This document shows positions 1 to 11,603 of a stretch of DNA of 64,000 nt, one piece after another. The translations under genes were made by a program, and so were the position numbers. The notes beneath the pieces were generated by a model that made no database searches, was not told the DNA's origin, and worked only from the letters and a program-made list of their open reading frames with translations. The stretch's first letter is position 1. Each line of letters opens with the position of its first letter. This DNA is from Martinezella lusitana (lineage in GTDB: Bacteria; Pseudomonadota; Alphaproteobacteria; Rhizobiales; Rhizobiaceae). The DNA lies in contig NZ_FMAF01000002.1 in assembly GCF_900094565.1 (NCBI RefSeq), forward strand, positions 496,001-560,000, written 5' to 3'.

Positions 1-142
1 GCGGGAGCAACGGCACTCCAAAAAACTGCATATGGGCCGGTTCCTAAATCCCCGATGATTTGGCGGCTATATGCGAGGCGCTTGTCATGCTTCGATCATA
101 TTCGGTTGCAATAGAATATACCCCAACCATTCAGGATACTTC

Positions 143-1090
143 ATGGCACGCCGCGGTTCGATAACTGCATTGGGACAGATTGCAGAAGCGATCGCTTTGG
201 TGTCGCAGGGTCAGCCGGGACATATTGTCGATATGCTGATCGCCGAACGTGGCGAAAAGATCGTTCGCAATCCGCTCTGGCCGGTCATGCGCCCCTTTCT
301 CTACACGCTGCTGCGCTACAACAAGGCGATCGAATTCGCCAATGATGTCGCCAAGTTGTCCGGCTTTCAATGCTTCGAATATATGAGCGATCTGCTCCAG
401 CTCGACATCGACGTCACCCACGCCGATCGCATCCCGGCATCCGGCGGGTTCATTCTCGTCAGCAATCATCCCACCGGCATTGCCGACGGCGTCGCCGTTT
501 TCGATCTCCTGAAATCGCGCCGGCCTGACATGATGATCTTTGCCAATCGCGATGCCGTCCGCGTCAATCCGCGTTTCGCCGAGATGATCATTCCGGTAGA
601 ATGGCGAGAGGAGCACAAGAGCAAGCCGAAGACGCGCGAGACACTGCAGCTGACCAATCGCGCCGTCGCCGACGGCAAGGTCACCGTGCTTTTTCCGTCC
701 GGCCGCATCGCCTATTGGGCGGACGGCAAGCTGAACGAGCGTCCGTGGAAGACATCCGCCGTGGGTCTGGCCCGCAAATACAATCTGCCGATCCTGCCGG
801 TGCACCTGACGGCGCGCAATTCCGGCCTGTTCTACTGGCTCGCCAGATGGTCGACCGAGCTGCGCGATATGACTGTCTTTCACGAGCTTCTGAACAAGCG
901 CGGCGACCAGTTCGACTTCCTCGTCGGCAATCTCATTCCCGTCGAGCATCTGGACGGCGACGTCAACGAGGTGACGAAAGCGCTGGAGAAGCACACGGTC
1001 GTCGATCTTGCGGCTGACGGCAATGCGAGGTTCTCGCCGCTCGTTTCGCCCAGGCGGCAGGACGAGGCCTTGGCCGCGCATTCTCTTTAA
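143..1090 (+). CDS. PlsC-like lysophospholipid acyltransferase family protein
   Basis: This 315-residue protein probably transfers an acyl chain from acyl-ACP or acyl-CoA to a lipid or related acceptor at the inner membrane. It has the acyltransferase block I motif NHPTGIAD (residues 108-115, catalytic His109) and block III FPSGR (184-188), followed by RPWKTSAVGLA and LPVHL. The spacing from His to Asp is as in hemolysin-like acyltransferases rather than the strict HX4D of PlsC. I chose the ATG at 143 because AGGA lies at a good distance upstream; the frame is open back to 71. Substrate cannot be told from sequence. It could act in membrane lipid or ornithine-lipid synthesis, but nothing nearby supports a specific role. 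Confidence 0.8.
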   Translation: MARRGSITALGQIAEAIALVSQGQPGHIVDMLIAERGEKIVRNPLWPVMRPFLYTLLRYNKAIEFANDVAKLSGFQCFEYMSDLLQLDIDVTHADRIPASGGFILVSNHPTGIADGVAVFDLLKSRRPDMMIFANRDAVRVNPRFAEMIIPVEWREEHKSKPKTRETLQLTNRAVADGKVTVLFPSGRIAYWADGKLNERPWKTSAVGLARKYNLPILPVHLTARNSGLFYWLARWSTELRDMTVFHELLNKRGDQFDFLVGNLIPVEHLDGDVNEVTKALEKHTVVDLAADGNARFSPLVSPRRQDEALAAHSL

Positions 1091-1114
1091 ATCGGGAATC
1101 GGCTAGACCGGGGC

Positions 1115-2251
1115 ATGCAACTTCGCTCGATGTTCGCCCAGAATTACCGCTCTTTGCGTTCGATCCGAATGGATCTCGCTGATGTCAACCTGTTCATCGG
1201 CGAGAATGGCGTCGGCAAATCCAATCTCTATCGTTCGCTGCAGCTCGTACAGGCGGCGGTCCGTGGGCGGCTGGCGCATGAGATTTCCAGCGAGGGCGGC
1301 ATGTTCTCGGCCATGTGGTCGGGCAAGCGGCGCTCGCATGAATCAGCCCGCATCCGCTTCGATGTCGAGCTGCTCGACATGGAGCGGGCAGCGACCTTCC
1401 GCTATTGGATCGAGGCCGGCATGCGGCCGCCGCTTGCCTCTGCCGGCTTTCCATTGGAGCCGCAAGTCAAGGCTGAGGAATTGTCGATCGAAACGGGCCG
1501 GCGGTCGGTAACGATGATGAAGCGCGAAGGACCGGGCATTTCCGTTCGTGGCGAGAATGGCCGCATGCAGGCGCATCCCGAGCAGGCGCTGACATCCGAA
1601 ACGGCGATCGCTCTGCTCGGCGATGCCGGATATTATCCGGAAGTCGGCACGTTCCGACGGGCCGTCGATGCCTGGCGGTTCTACCATGGCTTTCGCACCG
1701 ATCGCGGCTCGCCGCTGCGTGCGCCATGCCTTGCGGTGACTTCTCCGATGTTGGACGAGGACGGCGCCAATATCGCTGCCGTCTTCGCCACGCTTGTTCA
1801 CACGCGCGAAGATACCGTTGAACTCGATCGCGTCATTGCCGCCGCCCTTGGTGGGGCGCGTCTCGTCGTGCCGGAACCGCAGGAGACGGCGGATTTCGGC
1901 CTGATGCTGCCCGAATTCCCGAGGCGCGTCTTTCAGCCGCGCGAATTGTCCGACGGCCAGATCCGTTTCCTCGGCCTGGCGGCTGCGCTGATGTCCTATC
2001 GCCTGCCGCCGCTGATCGCGCTCAACGAGCCGGAGGCGAGCCTGCATCCCGACATGCTGGTGCCGCTTGCCGAGATGATCGCGCAAGCGGCCAAGACCAG
2101 CCAAATCTGGATCGTCACCCACTCGGAGGTTCTGGCCGCTGCCGTGCGCGAGCGCTGCGGCGTGCGGCCGCGCCGGGTGATCCGCGAAGATGGTGCCACC
2201 TGGATCGACGGCATGCGGCTGACCGGTGTGATCGACGATGAAGACGAATAG
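1115..2251 (+). CDS. AAA family ATPase of RecF/OLD (COG4637-like) type
   Basis: This 378-residue ABC-type ATPase has the RecF/SMC-like order of motifs: N-terminal FIGENGVGKSN (Walker A, about residues 27-37), a long middle region, then LNEPEASLHP (Walker B with signature-like E, about 302-311) and IVTHSE (H-loop, about 333-338). It lacks a TOPRIM nuclease domain, so it is not a full OLD nuclease. It lies 24 bp after the acyltransferase on the same strand and may be cotranscribed. The biological role is unknown. Relatives are usually single genes annotated as predicted ATPases, so I do not call it a defence gene. Confidence 0.85.
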   Translation: MQLRSMFAQNYRSLRSIRMDLADVNLFIGENGVGKSNLYRSLQLVQAAVRGRLAHEISSEGGMFSAMWSGKRRSHESARIRFDVELLDMERAATFRYWIEAGMRPPLASAGFPLEPQVKAEELSIETGRRSVTMMKREGPGISVRGENGRMQAHPEQALTSETAIALLGDAGYYPEVGTFRRAVDAWRFYHGFRTDRGSPLRAPCLAVTSPMLDEDGANIAAVFATLVHTREDTVELDRVIAAALGGARLVVPEPQETADFGLMLPEFPRRVFQPRELSDGQIRFLGLAAALMSYRLPPLIALNEPEASLHPDMLVPLAEMIAQAAKTSQIWIVTHSEVLAAAVRERCGVRPRRVIREDGATWIDGMRLTGVIDDEDE

Positions 2252-2308
2252 TGGCAATCCGGCAATCCGGGTTTTCTTTTGTGCCCGTCCGGGGCATGGT
2301 CTGGCGCA

Positions 2309-4540
2309 ATGAATAAAGATTCTTCCGATCTGTTCGGTGCGCTTTTCGAGGCTGCGCCCGCGAAACTTGTGATGAGCCGCACGGTTCCGGTTTTGGTGCC
2401 GTTGCCGGCGCCGAAGGCCTATTCCTATGCGGTGCCTGAGGGGATGGCGGTCGAGCCGGGTTCTGTCGTGCAGGTGCCGCTCGGGCCGAGGCAGGTCATC
2501 GGCGTCGTCTGGGATGGCGACGAGGATGGCGGCGTCGATCCGAAGAAGCTTCGCCCCATCAGTCGTGTGTTCGATTGCCCGCCGCTCGGCAAGCATATGC
2601 GCGATTTCATCGATTGGGTTGCCACCTATACGCTGTCGCCGCCGGGGCTGGTGGCGCGCATGGCCTTGCGCGCGCCGGCCGCCTTCGATCCCGAGCCGAT
2701 GATCGAGGGGTTGCGCTTCATCGGCGGACAGCCGGAGCGGCTGACGCCGGCGCGCGCCAAGGTCATGGAGACTGCCGCCGACGGGCTGTCATGGACACGC
2801 ATCGGCCTGGCGCATGCGGCCGGCGTTTCCACAAGCGTCGTCGATGGGCTGATCTCGCAAGGTATTTTCGAAACCATCTTCCTGCCGCCGCCGCCCGTCG
2901 TCGCCCGGCCCGATCCGGATTATATCGGCTCGCGGCTGGAGGGGCCGCAGAAGGAAGCGGCCGACGAGATATTGGTCGATGTGCGCAAGGGCGAGTTCTC
3001 CGTCTCGCTGATCGACGGCGTTACCGGCTCCGGCAAGACGGAGGTCTATTTCGAGGCGATCGCCGAAACGCTGAGGCGCGGCAAGCAGGTGTTGATCCTG
3101 CTGCCCGAGATCGCGCTGACGGCAAGTTTCTTGGAGCGCTTCCAGGATCGCTTCGGCGCCAAGCCGGCGGAATGGCATTCGGATCTCGCGCCGCGTATGC
3201 GCGAGAAGGTCTGGCGGCAGGCGGTGACGGGCGAGGTCAGGGTCGTGGCCGGGGCGCGCTCGGCGCTGTTCCTGCCCTTCGAGGAGCTCGGCCTGATCAT
3301 CGTCGATGAGGAGCATGATCCGGCCTATAAGCAGGAGGACCGCGTCTATTACAATGCGCGCGACATGGCCGTCGTGCGCGGCCGCATCGGCGATTTTCCC
3401 GTCGTGCTGGTTTCCGCCACGCCCTCGGTCGAAAGCCAGGTCAACGGACAGAGCGGGCGCTACACCACCATTCACCTGCCGACGCGCTTCGGCGATGCCG
3501 CCCTTCCCGACCTGCATCTGGTCGACATGCGCCGCCACGCGCCGGAACGCGGCGGCTTCCTCTCGCCTGTCTTGCTCCGCGCCATCGGCAAGACGGTCGC
3601 CAAGGGCGAGCAGGCGCTGCTATTCCTCAACAGGCGCGGCTATGCGCCGCTGACGCTTTGCCGCGTTTGCGGCCATCGTTTCCAGTGCCCGCAATGTTCA
3701 AGCTGGCTGGTGGAGCACCGGTTTCGCGGCCAGATCCAGTGCCATCAATGCGGCTATGCCGAGCGCACGCCGGAGGCTTGCCCCGAATGCGGCACGCTCG
3801 ACCACCTCGTTGCCTGCGGGCCCGGCGTCGAGCGCATTGCCGAGGAAGTGGAGCGGCACTTTCCTGAAGCGCGAACGATCATGCTTTCTTCCGACATCAT
3901 GGGCGGCGTCAAGCGGCTGAGATTGGAGCTCGAAGCCATTGCCAAGGGCGAGGCGGATATCGTCATCGGCACGCAGCTGGTCGCCAAGGGCCACAATTTT
4001 CCGCTGATGACGCTGGTCGGCATTGTCGACGCCGATCTTGGCCTTGCCAATGGCGATCCGCGCGCCGCCGAGCGGACATTCCAGCTTTTGTCTCAGGTGA
4101 CGGGACGCGCAGGCAGAACCGGGCTGAAGAGTCACGGATTGCTGCAGACCTACCAGCCGCAGCACCCCGTCATGCAGGCGATCGTCTCAGGCGATGCCGG
4201 CGCCTTCTACGAGCGCGAGATTTCCGAGCGCGAGAGGGCGGTGCTGCCGCCCTTCGGCCGGCTCGCCTCGATCATCGTTTCGGCCGAAACCCGCCAGGAT
4301 GCCGAGACCCATGCCCGCGGCATGCGCAATGCCGCGCCGCAGGTGCAGGGTATTTCCGTACTCGGGCCGGCCGAAGCGCCGCTTGCCCTGGTGCGCGGCC
4401 GCCACCGGTTCCGGCTGCTCGTGCACGGCCGGCGCAATTCCGACATGCAGGGGTTCCTCCGGGCCATGCTGGCGCAATCGCCCAGGGAGCGCGGCTCGGT
4501 GCAGGTGCAGCTCGATATCGATCCACAGAGCTTTCTGTGA
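2309..4540 (+). CDS. priA: Primosomal protein N' (replication restart helicase PriA)
   Basis: PriA is the 3'-5' DNA helicase that recognises stalled forks and reloads DnaB. The 743-residue product has the N-terminal DNA-binding region with VPLPAPKAYSYAVP, Walker A GVTGSGKTE (about 236-244), the DEEH box (about 332-335), and the zinc-binding block between motifs IV and V. That block has paired cysteines CRVCG, CPQC, CHQCG and CPECG (about 450-492). QVTGRAGR is the helicase motif VI. The frame opens at a TTG at 2279, but the ATG at 2309 (MNKDSSDLF) is the more likely start. Confidence 0.97.
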   Translation: MNKDSSDLFGALFEAAPAKLVMSRTVPVLVPLPAPKAYSYAVPEGMAVEPGSVVQVPLGPRQVIGVVWDGDEDGGVDPKKLRPISRVFDCPPLGKHMRDFIDWVATYTLSPPGLVARMALRAPAAFDPEPMIEGLRFIGGQPERLTPARAKVMETAADGLSWTRIGLAHAAGVSTSVVDGLISQGIFETIFLPPPPVVARPDPDYIGSRLEGPQKEAADEILVDVRKGEFSVSLIDGVTGSGKTEVYFEAIAETLRRGKQVLILLPEIALTASFLERFQDRFGAKPAEWHSDLAPRMREKVWRQAVTGEVRVVAGARSALFLPFEELGLIIVDEEHDPAYKQEDRVYYNARDMAVVRGRIGDFPVVLVSATPSVESQVNGQSGRYTTIHLPTRFGDAALPDLHLVDMRRHAPERGGFLSPVLLRAIGKTVAKGEQALLFLNRRGYAPLTLCRVCGHRFQCPQCSSWLVEHRFRGQIQCHQCGYAERTPEACPECGTLDHLVACGPGVERIAEEVERHFPEARTIMLSSDIMGGVKRLRLELEAIAKGEADIVIGTQLVAKGHNFPLMTLVGIVDADLGLANGDPRAAERTFQLLSQVTGRAGRTGLKSHGLLQTYQPQHPVMQAIVSGDAGAFYEREISERERAVLPPFGRLASIIVSAETRQDAETHARGMRNAAPQVQGISVLGPAEAPLALVRGRHRFRLLVHGRRNSDMQGFLRAMLAQSPRERGSVQVQLDIDPQSFL

Positions 4541-4652
4541 TTTGACCCGGCTGATATGGCGGCATGCCTTTCCCTGCTCCGCCGGATCATGCCATAAGTC
4601 GGCCGTCTCATTCAGGTGATTTGCGCACCGATCGATCTTTTAGGGGCGACCG

Positions 4653-5036
4653 ATGGAATTCTATTTTCCGACCGAATTCGGCGAGCAGCTTGCCTTTTGC
4701 TCGGCGGCGTTTACGGCGCTGATCGGTCTCGTCATGATGTTCGCGCCGGGCTACACTTATCGCTTCCTTCGATTGCAGGTGCGCGAGGGGCGATCCGAAG
4801 CCTATGCCGAGGCGCGGTCGGCGGGCGGGTTCCTTGCTGGCTTCGGGCTGGTTGCGATTCTGCTGGCTCAGCCTATGATCTATCTGGCGCTTGGCGCCTC
4901 CTTCGGCGTTGCGGCGTTCGGCCGTATCCTTTCGATTATGTCGGATCGTGGAAGTGTATTCTTGAATCTTCTCCTTCTGGTTGTGCAGGCGATTCTGGCC
5001 GCTCTACCGCTTCTCTACGGAATGGGCTATATTTGA
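4653..5036 (+). CDS. Small four-helix integral membrane protein (DUF4345-like)
   Basis: This 127-residue protein has four hydrophobic segments, roughly residues 12-33 (AFCSAAFTALIGLVMMFAPG), 54-72, 73-93 and 100-125, with a charged loop LRLQVREGRSEAYAEARS after the first. It sits between priA and the ATP synthase operon. From memory, a small rhizobial membrane-protein family in this setting is named after Agrobacterium AGROH133_08824, a gene needed for infection by flagellotropic phage 7-7-1; I cannot verify that match here. No enzymatic motif is visible, so function is unknown. Confidence 0.8.
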   Translation: MEFYFPTEFGEQLAFCSAAFTALIGLVMMFAPGYTYRFLRLQVREGRSEAYAEARSAGGFLAGFGLVAILLAQPMIYLALGASFGVAAFGRILSIMSDRGSVFLNLLLLVVQAILAALPLLYGMGYI

Positions 5037-5039
5037 ACT

Positions 5040-5066
5040 GAAATAGGCTCGGCGTGGCCTTATTTC
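5040..5066 (+). terminator. Possible weak hairpin after the small membrane protein gene
   Basis: GAAATAGGC pairs with GCCTTATTTC with one bulged base, just 3 bp after the stop at 5036. No T-run follows, so a rho-independent terminator is uncertain. Confidence 0.3.
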
Positions 5067-5297
5067 CCTGCGCTATCCCCACGCTTTTCGATTTTTGCCA
5101 TCATAATTTCACCCGAATGGCGTATTCCGTGGATACGCGTGTTGCGAGTCTCAATATCCTATGTTAGACGAACCCCGAATTTCGGATGAGGTAGGAACGT
5201 ACTCCTGCTGATTTCTGGGGGAAATCAAAACGAATTCAAGGATATATGGCTTCCGTCACCCGGAAGCCGAGTTCTTGGGTTGAAATCAGGGAAATTT

Positions 5298-5864
5298 GTG
5301 CCCGTGGCAGACACATCCCAGCATATTTCTGGTGTTGCAGAACGATATGCCTCGTCATTGTTCGAATTGGCCCTTGAGGAGGGCGCAGTACCGACAGTGA
5401 CCGCCGATCTTGATCGGTTCCAAGCCATGCTCGATGACAGCGCCGATCTGAAGCGCTTCGTCCTCAGTCCGGTCTTTTCGTCTGAGGAGCAGGTCGGCGC
5501 GATTGAGGCGCTGGCGACTAAAGCTGGCTTCGGCGCCTTCGTTACTAATTTTCTGAAGCTTGTGGCCAAGAACCGGCGCCTCTTTGCGCTGCCGGGCATG
5601 ATCAAGGCTTTCCGTATCATCGCCGCCCAGCATCGCGGCGAGATTTCCGCCGAGGTCACCTCGGCGCATGCGCTTACCCAAGCGCAGGAAGATGAATTGA
5701 AGGCGGCGCTGAAGGGCGTCACCGGCAAGGACGTGGCGATTGCCGTCACGGTCGATCCGTCGATCCTCGGCGGCCTGATCGTCAAGGTTGGTTCGCGTCA
5801 GATCGATACGTCCCTTCGCACCAAACTCTCCACCCTTAAGCTTGCATTGAAAGAGGTCGGCTGA
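5298..5864 (+). CDS. atpH: ATP synthase F1 subunit delta
   Basis: AtpH is the peripheral-stalk subunit that ties the F1 alpha3beta3 head to the F0 b subunits. The 188-residue product matches the OSCP/delta family: N-terminal [16 protein letters not shown], the [13 protein letters not shown] helix, and C-terminal [22 protein letters not shown] chose GTG at 5298 (MPVADTSQ) with a purine-rich CAGGGA upstream; a TTG at 5280 is possible. It is the first gene of atpHAGDC. The stop TGA overlaps the atpA start by one base, so the two are translationally coupled. Confidence 0.95.
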   Translation: MPVADTSQHISGVAERYASSLFELALEEGAVPTVTADLDRFQAMLDDSADLKRFVLSPVFSSEEQVGAIEALATKAGFGAFVTNFLKLVAKNRRLFALPGMIKAFRIIAAQHRGEISAEVTSAHALTQAQEDELKAALKGVTGKDVAIAVTVDPSILGGLIVKVGSRQIDTSLRTKLSTLKLALKEVG

Positions 5865-7393
5865 TGGATATCCGCGCCGCGGAAATTTCCGCAATTCTGA
5901 AAGATCAGATCAAAAATTTCGGCAAGGAAGCTGAAGTCTCCGAAGTCGGCCAGGTTCTTTCCGTCGGTGACGGTATCGCCCGCGTCTACGGTCTGGATAA
6001 CGTCCAGGCCGGCGAAATGGTCGAATTCCCGGGTGGCATCCGCGGCATGGCGCTGAACCTTGAAGCCGACAACGTCGGTGTGGTCATCTTCGGCTCCGAC
6101 CGCGACATCAAGGAAGGCGACACCGTCAAGCGCACCGGCGCGATCGTCGACGTTCCGGTCGGTCCGGAACTGCTTGGCCGCGTCGTCGACGCGCTCGGCA
6201 ACCCGATCGACGGCAAAGGCCCGATCAATGCGACCCGCCGTTCGCGCGTCGACGTGAAAGCTCCGGGCATTATTCCGCGCAAGTCGGTCCATGAGCCGAT
6301 GTCGACCGGCCTCAAGGCCATCGATGCGCTGATCCCTGTGGGACGCGGCCAGCGCGAGCTCGTCATCGGCGACCGCCAGACCGGCAAGACCGCCATTCTT
6401 CTCGACACGATCCTGAACCAGAAGGCCATCCACGATGCGGGCCCGGACAGCGAAAAGCTGTACTGCGTCTATGTCGCGGTCGGCCAGAAGCGTTCGACCG
6501 TTGCTCAGTTCGTCAAGGTGCTCGAAGAGCGCGGCGCGCTGAAGTATTCGATCATCGTCGCCGCGACGGCGTCCGATCCGGCTCCGATGCAATTCCTGGC
6601 TCCGTTCGCCGGTTGCGCCATGGGCGAATATTTCCGCGACAACGGCATGCATGCGCTGATCGGTTACGACGACCTGTCGAAGCAGGCCGTTTCCTACCGC
6701 CAGATGTCGCTGCTGCTGCGCCGCCCGCCGGGCCGCGAAGCCTATCCGGGCGACGTTTTCTACCTGCATTCGCGCCTTCTCGAGCGCGCTGCCAAGATGA
6801 ACGATGAATTGGGCGCCGGTTCGCTGACCGCTCTGCCTGTCATCGAAACGCAGGGCAACGACGTTTCGGCCTTCATTCCGACCAACGTGATCTCGATCAC
6901 CGACGGCCAGATCTTCCTTGAAACCGACCTGTTCTATCAGGGCATTCGTCCGGCCGTTAACGTCGGTCTGTCGGTTTCGCGCGTCGGTTCGTCCGCGCAG
7001 ATCAAGGCGATGAAGCAGGTTGCCGGCTCGATCAAGGGCGAACTCTCGCAGTATCGCGAAATGGCCGCCTTCGCTCAGTTCGGCTCGGACCTCGATGCCG
7101 CAACGCAGCGTCTGCTGAACCGCGGTGCCCGCTTGACCGAACTCCTGAAGCAGCCGCAGTTCTCGCCGCTGAAGACGGAAGAGCAGGTTGCGGTGATCTT
7201 TGCCGGCGTCAACGGCTACCTCGACAAGGTCGCGGTTCCGCAGGTCGGCAAGTTCGAGCAGGGTCTGCTGTCCTACCTCCGTTCGGAAGGCAAGGAGATC
7301 CTCGATACGATCCGGACCGAAAAGGCTATCAGCGACGCGACCAAGGGCAAGCTTACGGCTGCTCTCGACAGCTACGCCAAGTCTTTCGCCTGA
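5864..7393 (+). CDS. atpA: ATP synthase F1 subunit alpha
   Basis: This is the non-catalytic nucleotide-binding subunit of F1. The 509-residue product is the normal family length. It has the beta-barrel domain at the N-terminus, the P-loop GDRQTGKT (about 169-176), the VGQKRSTV segment, and the alpha signature [14 protein letters not shown]. The start overlaps the atpH stop by one base and atpG follows after 29 bp. Confidence 0.99.
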   Translation: MDIRAAEISAILKDQIKNFGKEAEVSEVGQVLSVGDGIARVYGLDNVQAGEMVEFPGGIRGMALNLEADNVGVVIFGSDRDIKEGDTVKRTGAIVDVPVGPELLGRVVDALGNPIDGKGPINATRRSRVDVKAPGIIPRKSVHEPMSTGLKAIDALIPVGRGQRELVIGDRQTGKTAILLDTILNQKAIHDAGPDSEKLYCVYVAVGQKRSTVAQFVKVLEERGALKYSIIVAATASDPAPMQFLAPFAGCAMGEYFRDNGMHALIGYDDLSKQAVSYRQMSLLLRRPPGREAYPGDVFYLHSRLLERAAKMNDELGAGSLTALPVIETQGNDVSAFIPTNVISITDGQIFLETDLFYQGIRPAVNVGLSVSRVGSSAQIKAMKQVAGSIKGELSQYREMAAFAQFGSDLDAATQRLLNRGARLTELLKQPQFSPLKTEEQVAVIFAGVNGYLDKVAVPQVGKFEQGLLSYLRSEGKEILDTIRTEKAISDATKGKLTAALDSYAKSFA

Positions 7394-7422
7394 TCGGACC
7401 TCACTTCTAGGACGGATACCGG

Positions 7423-9761
<2,339 letters not shown>

Positions 9762-9835
9762 GGCCAATCCATCGGCGCGCGGCATTGCTCGCGCGCCCTT
9801 GCCTTGCGAATGAGACAATCGAGAAGTGACGGGTC

Positions 9836-10243
9836 ATGGCTGACAATTTCAATTTCGAACTGGTTTCTCCGGAGCGCCTGCTCCTGTCGGAGCAGGTTAT
9901 CGATGTCGTCATCCCCGCCTCGGAAGGCGAGATGACTGTCATGGCGCATCACGCGCCGACCATGACCACCATCAAGCCGGGTGTCGTCAAGGTGCATCTG
10001 GCCTCGGGCAAGAAGCAGGATTACGTCGTGTTCGGCGGTTTCGCCGACATCCTGCCGACGGGCTGCACTCTGCTGGCCGAATCCGCCGTTACGGTCGAGG
10101 ACATGAGCCGCGACGAGCTGGAGCGCCGCATCAATGCTGCCAAGGCCGAGCTTGAAGATGCCGAGCATCACGAGCACAAATCGCGCCTTGAGCATTTCAT
10201 CATGGAACTCTCGCATCTGCGCGGCTCGATCCCGCAGGATTGA
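9836..10243 (+). CDS. atpC: ATP synthase F1 subunit epsilon
   Basis: AtpC is the small rotor subunit that couples F1 to the c ring and can inhibit hydrolysis. The 135-residue product has the N-terminal beta-sandwich (FNFELVSPERLLLSEQV, IPASEGEMTVMAHHAPTMTTIKPG) and the C-terminal helical hairpin. It is the last gene of the operon, 74 bp after atpD, and is followed by a terminator. Confidence 0.98.
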   Translation: MADNFNFELVSPERLLLSEQVIDVVIPASEGEMTVMAHHAPTMTTIKPGVVKVHLASGKKQDYVVFGGFADILPTGCTLLAESAVTVEDMSRDELERRINAAKAELEDAEHHEHKSRLEHFIMELSHLRGSIPQD

Positions 10244-10272
10244 TGCGATCCGGATGCAATAGTTGAGATGAA

Positions 10273-10297
10273 AGCGGTCCTCTGGGACGCTTTTTTT
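10273..10297 (+). terminator. Rho-independent terminator of atpHAGDC
   Basis: A short stem (AGCG..TCC pairing with GGA.CGCT) is followed directly by seven T residues, 30 bp after the atpC stop. Confidence 0.75.
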
Positions 10298-10316
10298 GTC
10301 AGAGGGCCTGGGCCAT

Positions 10317-10506
10317 GCTCGCCCTTCGAGGCTTCGCCCCCTCGACAAGCTCAGGAGCCTCCGCACCTCAGGGTGAGAATGGCGCGGGCGCCGTAGCATA
10401 AGCTAGTTCCAATGGCGTGAGGTTTGTTGAGTGCGAGGTCTTGCGCAACGGGTTAGCCCTCATGGTGAGGTGGCGCGTAAGCGCCCTCGAACCACGAGGG
10501 CGGGTG
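10317..10506. repeat. RIME-like intergenic mosaic element, copy 1
   Basis: Most of the 338-bp gap between atpC and the LysR gene is a composite palindromic repeat. It holds the blocks TCGCCCTTCGAGG, CACCTCAGGGTGAG and CTCATGGTGAGG, plus a hairpin formed by GCCCTCGAACCACGAGGGC. The first three blocks recur at 54158-54307. These match my memory of Rhizobium-specific intergenic mosaic elements. No gene is visible in the gap. Confidence 0.7.
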
Positions 10507-10581
10507 GTGAGCGACCGCAACCCCTTTAAATCTCCGACTTCTCACGGCGGAAGCAGCGGGGATATTCCTCCCAAAATCGCA

Positions 10582-11487
10582 TCAGGCCTGTTGTCCGCGC
10601 AGCAGGAACCGGTGCAACTGCAACGCTTCCGGAGACAGCGAACGGAAGCGTGGTGCGCCGAGATAGTATCCGAAGCCGCTCTCGACACGGTCGGTACCGA
10701 CGGTGACGAGCGCACCGGATTGCAGATACTCTTCGACAAGGCCGAGACTGCCAAGCGCTATGCCTTCGCCCCTAAGCGCCGCCTCCACAGCCATGATATA
10801 AGTCGAAAAGGAAAGGCGCGGTCTCGGCAGCTTGCCTTTCAAGGGGTCGCCGATACGGCCGAACCATTGACGTAGGCTGATCCAGTGGGCGTTGGCACGC
10901 TCGTAATCGATAAGATCAAGCGCGGCAATATCAACCGACGTCAATGCCTGCGGGTTCAATCCGCGAATTGCCAGGTAGTCTGGTGATGCGATGGGCACCA
11001 GCACCTCTTTCATCAGCGGCGTCAGGCTCCAGCGCGGATGCTCGCCGGTGGAATAGATGATGATGAGATCGTTGTTCTCCGATGCGAGTTCGGAATGGAC
11101 GTCTGTCGTCAGCAGGCGCACGGAGATCCCGGGGCTTTCCTTGCCGAAATCCCTCAGTCGTTGTCCGAGCCAGAGATGCGATATGGAGCCGCTGGCGGCG
11201 ATGGAGATGATTTCGCCCGTGCCGGCCCGGAAGGGCTCTAGGCTCTCTTCCAGATATTCCAGCGTGGCGCGTACACGTTGGAACAGCCGTTCGCCTTCCG
11301 GCGTCAGTGCCAGGTTCCGGCCGCGCCGGGTAAACAACGTCGCGCCGAGGTGGTCCTCCAGTCCCTTGATGCGGCGACTGACGGCGGCCTGGGTGATGTT
11401 CAGCTCTCGGCCGGCGCGGGAGAAATTCATCGCGCGGGCGGCGGCGTCGAAGACGCGGAAGGCTTCCAGGGGTATTTTCTCGAGCAT
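10582..11487 (-). CDS. LysR family transcriptional regulator (GcvA-like)
   Basis: This 301-residue protein has the N-terminal winged helix-turn-helix (FRVFDAAARAMNFSRAGRELNITQAAVSRRIKGLE, about residues 11-45) and a periplasmic-binding-like effector domain. It is divergent from the alcohol dehydrogenase - aldehyde dehydrogenase - enolase-family genes, with 116 bp between the starts. That arrangement suggests it controls them in response to a pathway metabolite. The inducer is unknown. Confidence 0.92.
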   Translation of the reverse strand: MLEKIPLEAFRVFDAAARAMNFSRAGRELNITQAAVSRRIKGLEDHLGATLFTRRGRNLALTPEGERLFQRVRATLEYLEESLEPFRAGTGEIISIAASGSISHLWLGQRLRDFGKESPGISVRLLTTDVHSELASENNDLIIIYSTGEHPRWSLTPLMKEVLVPIASPDYLAIRGLNPQALTSVDIAALDLIDYERANAHWISLRQWFGRIGDPLKGKLPRPRLSFSTYIMAVEAALRGEGIALGSLGLVEEYLQSGALVTVGTDRVESGFGYYLGAPRFRSLSPEALQLHRFLLRGQQA

Positions 11488-11501
11488 GGGCTCTCCATAA
11501 C

Positions 11502-11549
11502 TTCAGATCATCAATATTCCTGATAATTGCCCGGATTTGAAGATCTGAA
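11502..11549. promoter_or_regulatory. Candidate LysR operator in the divergent intergenic region
   Basis: A perfect inverted repeat TTCAGATC (11502-11509) / GATCTGAA (11542-11549) encloses ATCA-N10-TGAT (11507-11524), a dyad of LysR-binding type. Placement between the regulator and its probable target operon supports an operator; binding itself is inferred. Confidence 0.45.
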
Positions 11550-11603
11550 ATTGTGATGCAGGATCACGACATCATATCAGCCGCATTTATCAGGGGATCC
11601 CTC

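Noticed and set aside
1115..2251. OLD-type anti-phage nuclease
   Set aside because: The ATPase has no TOPRIM nuclease domain and no UvrD-like or other defence partner beside it.
10417..10875. 152-codon plus-strand frame
   Set aside because: Its first part is the RIME-like repeat and the rest is antisense to the LysR gene.
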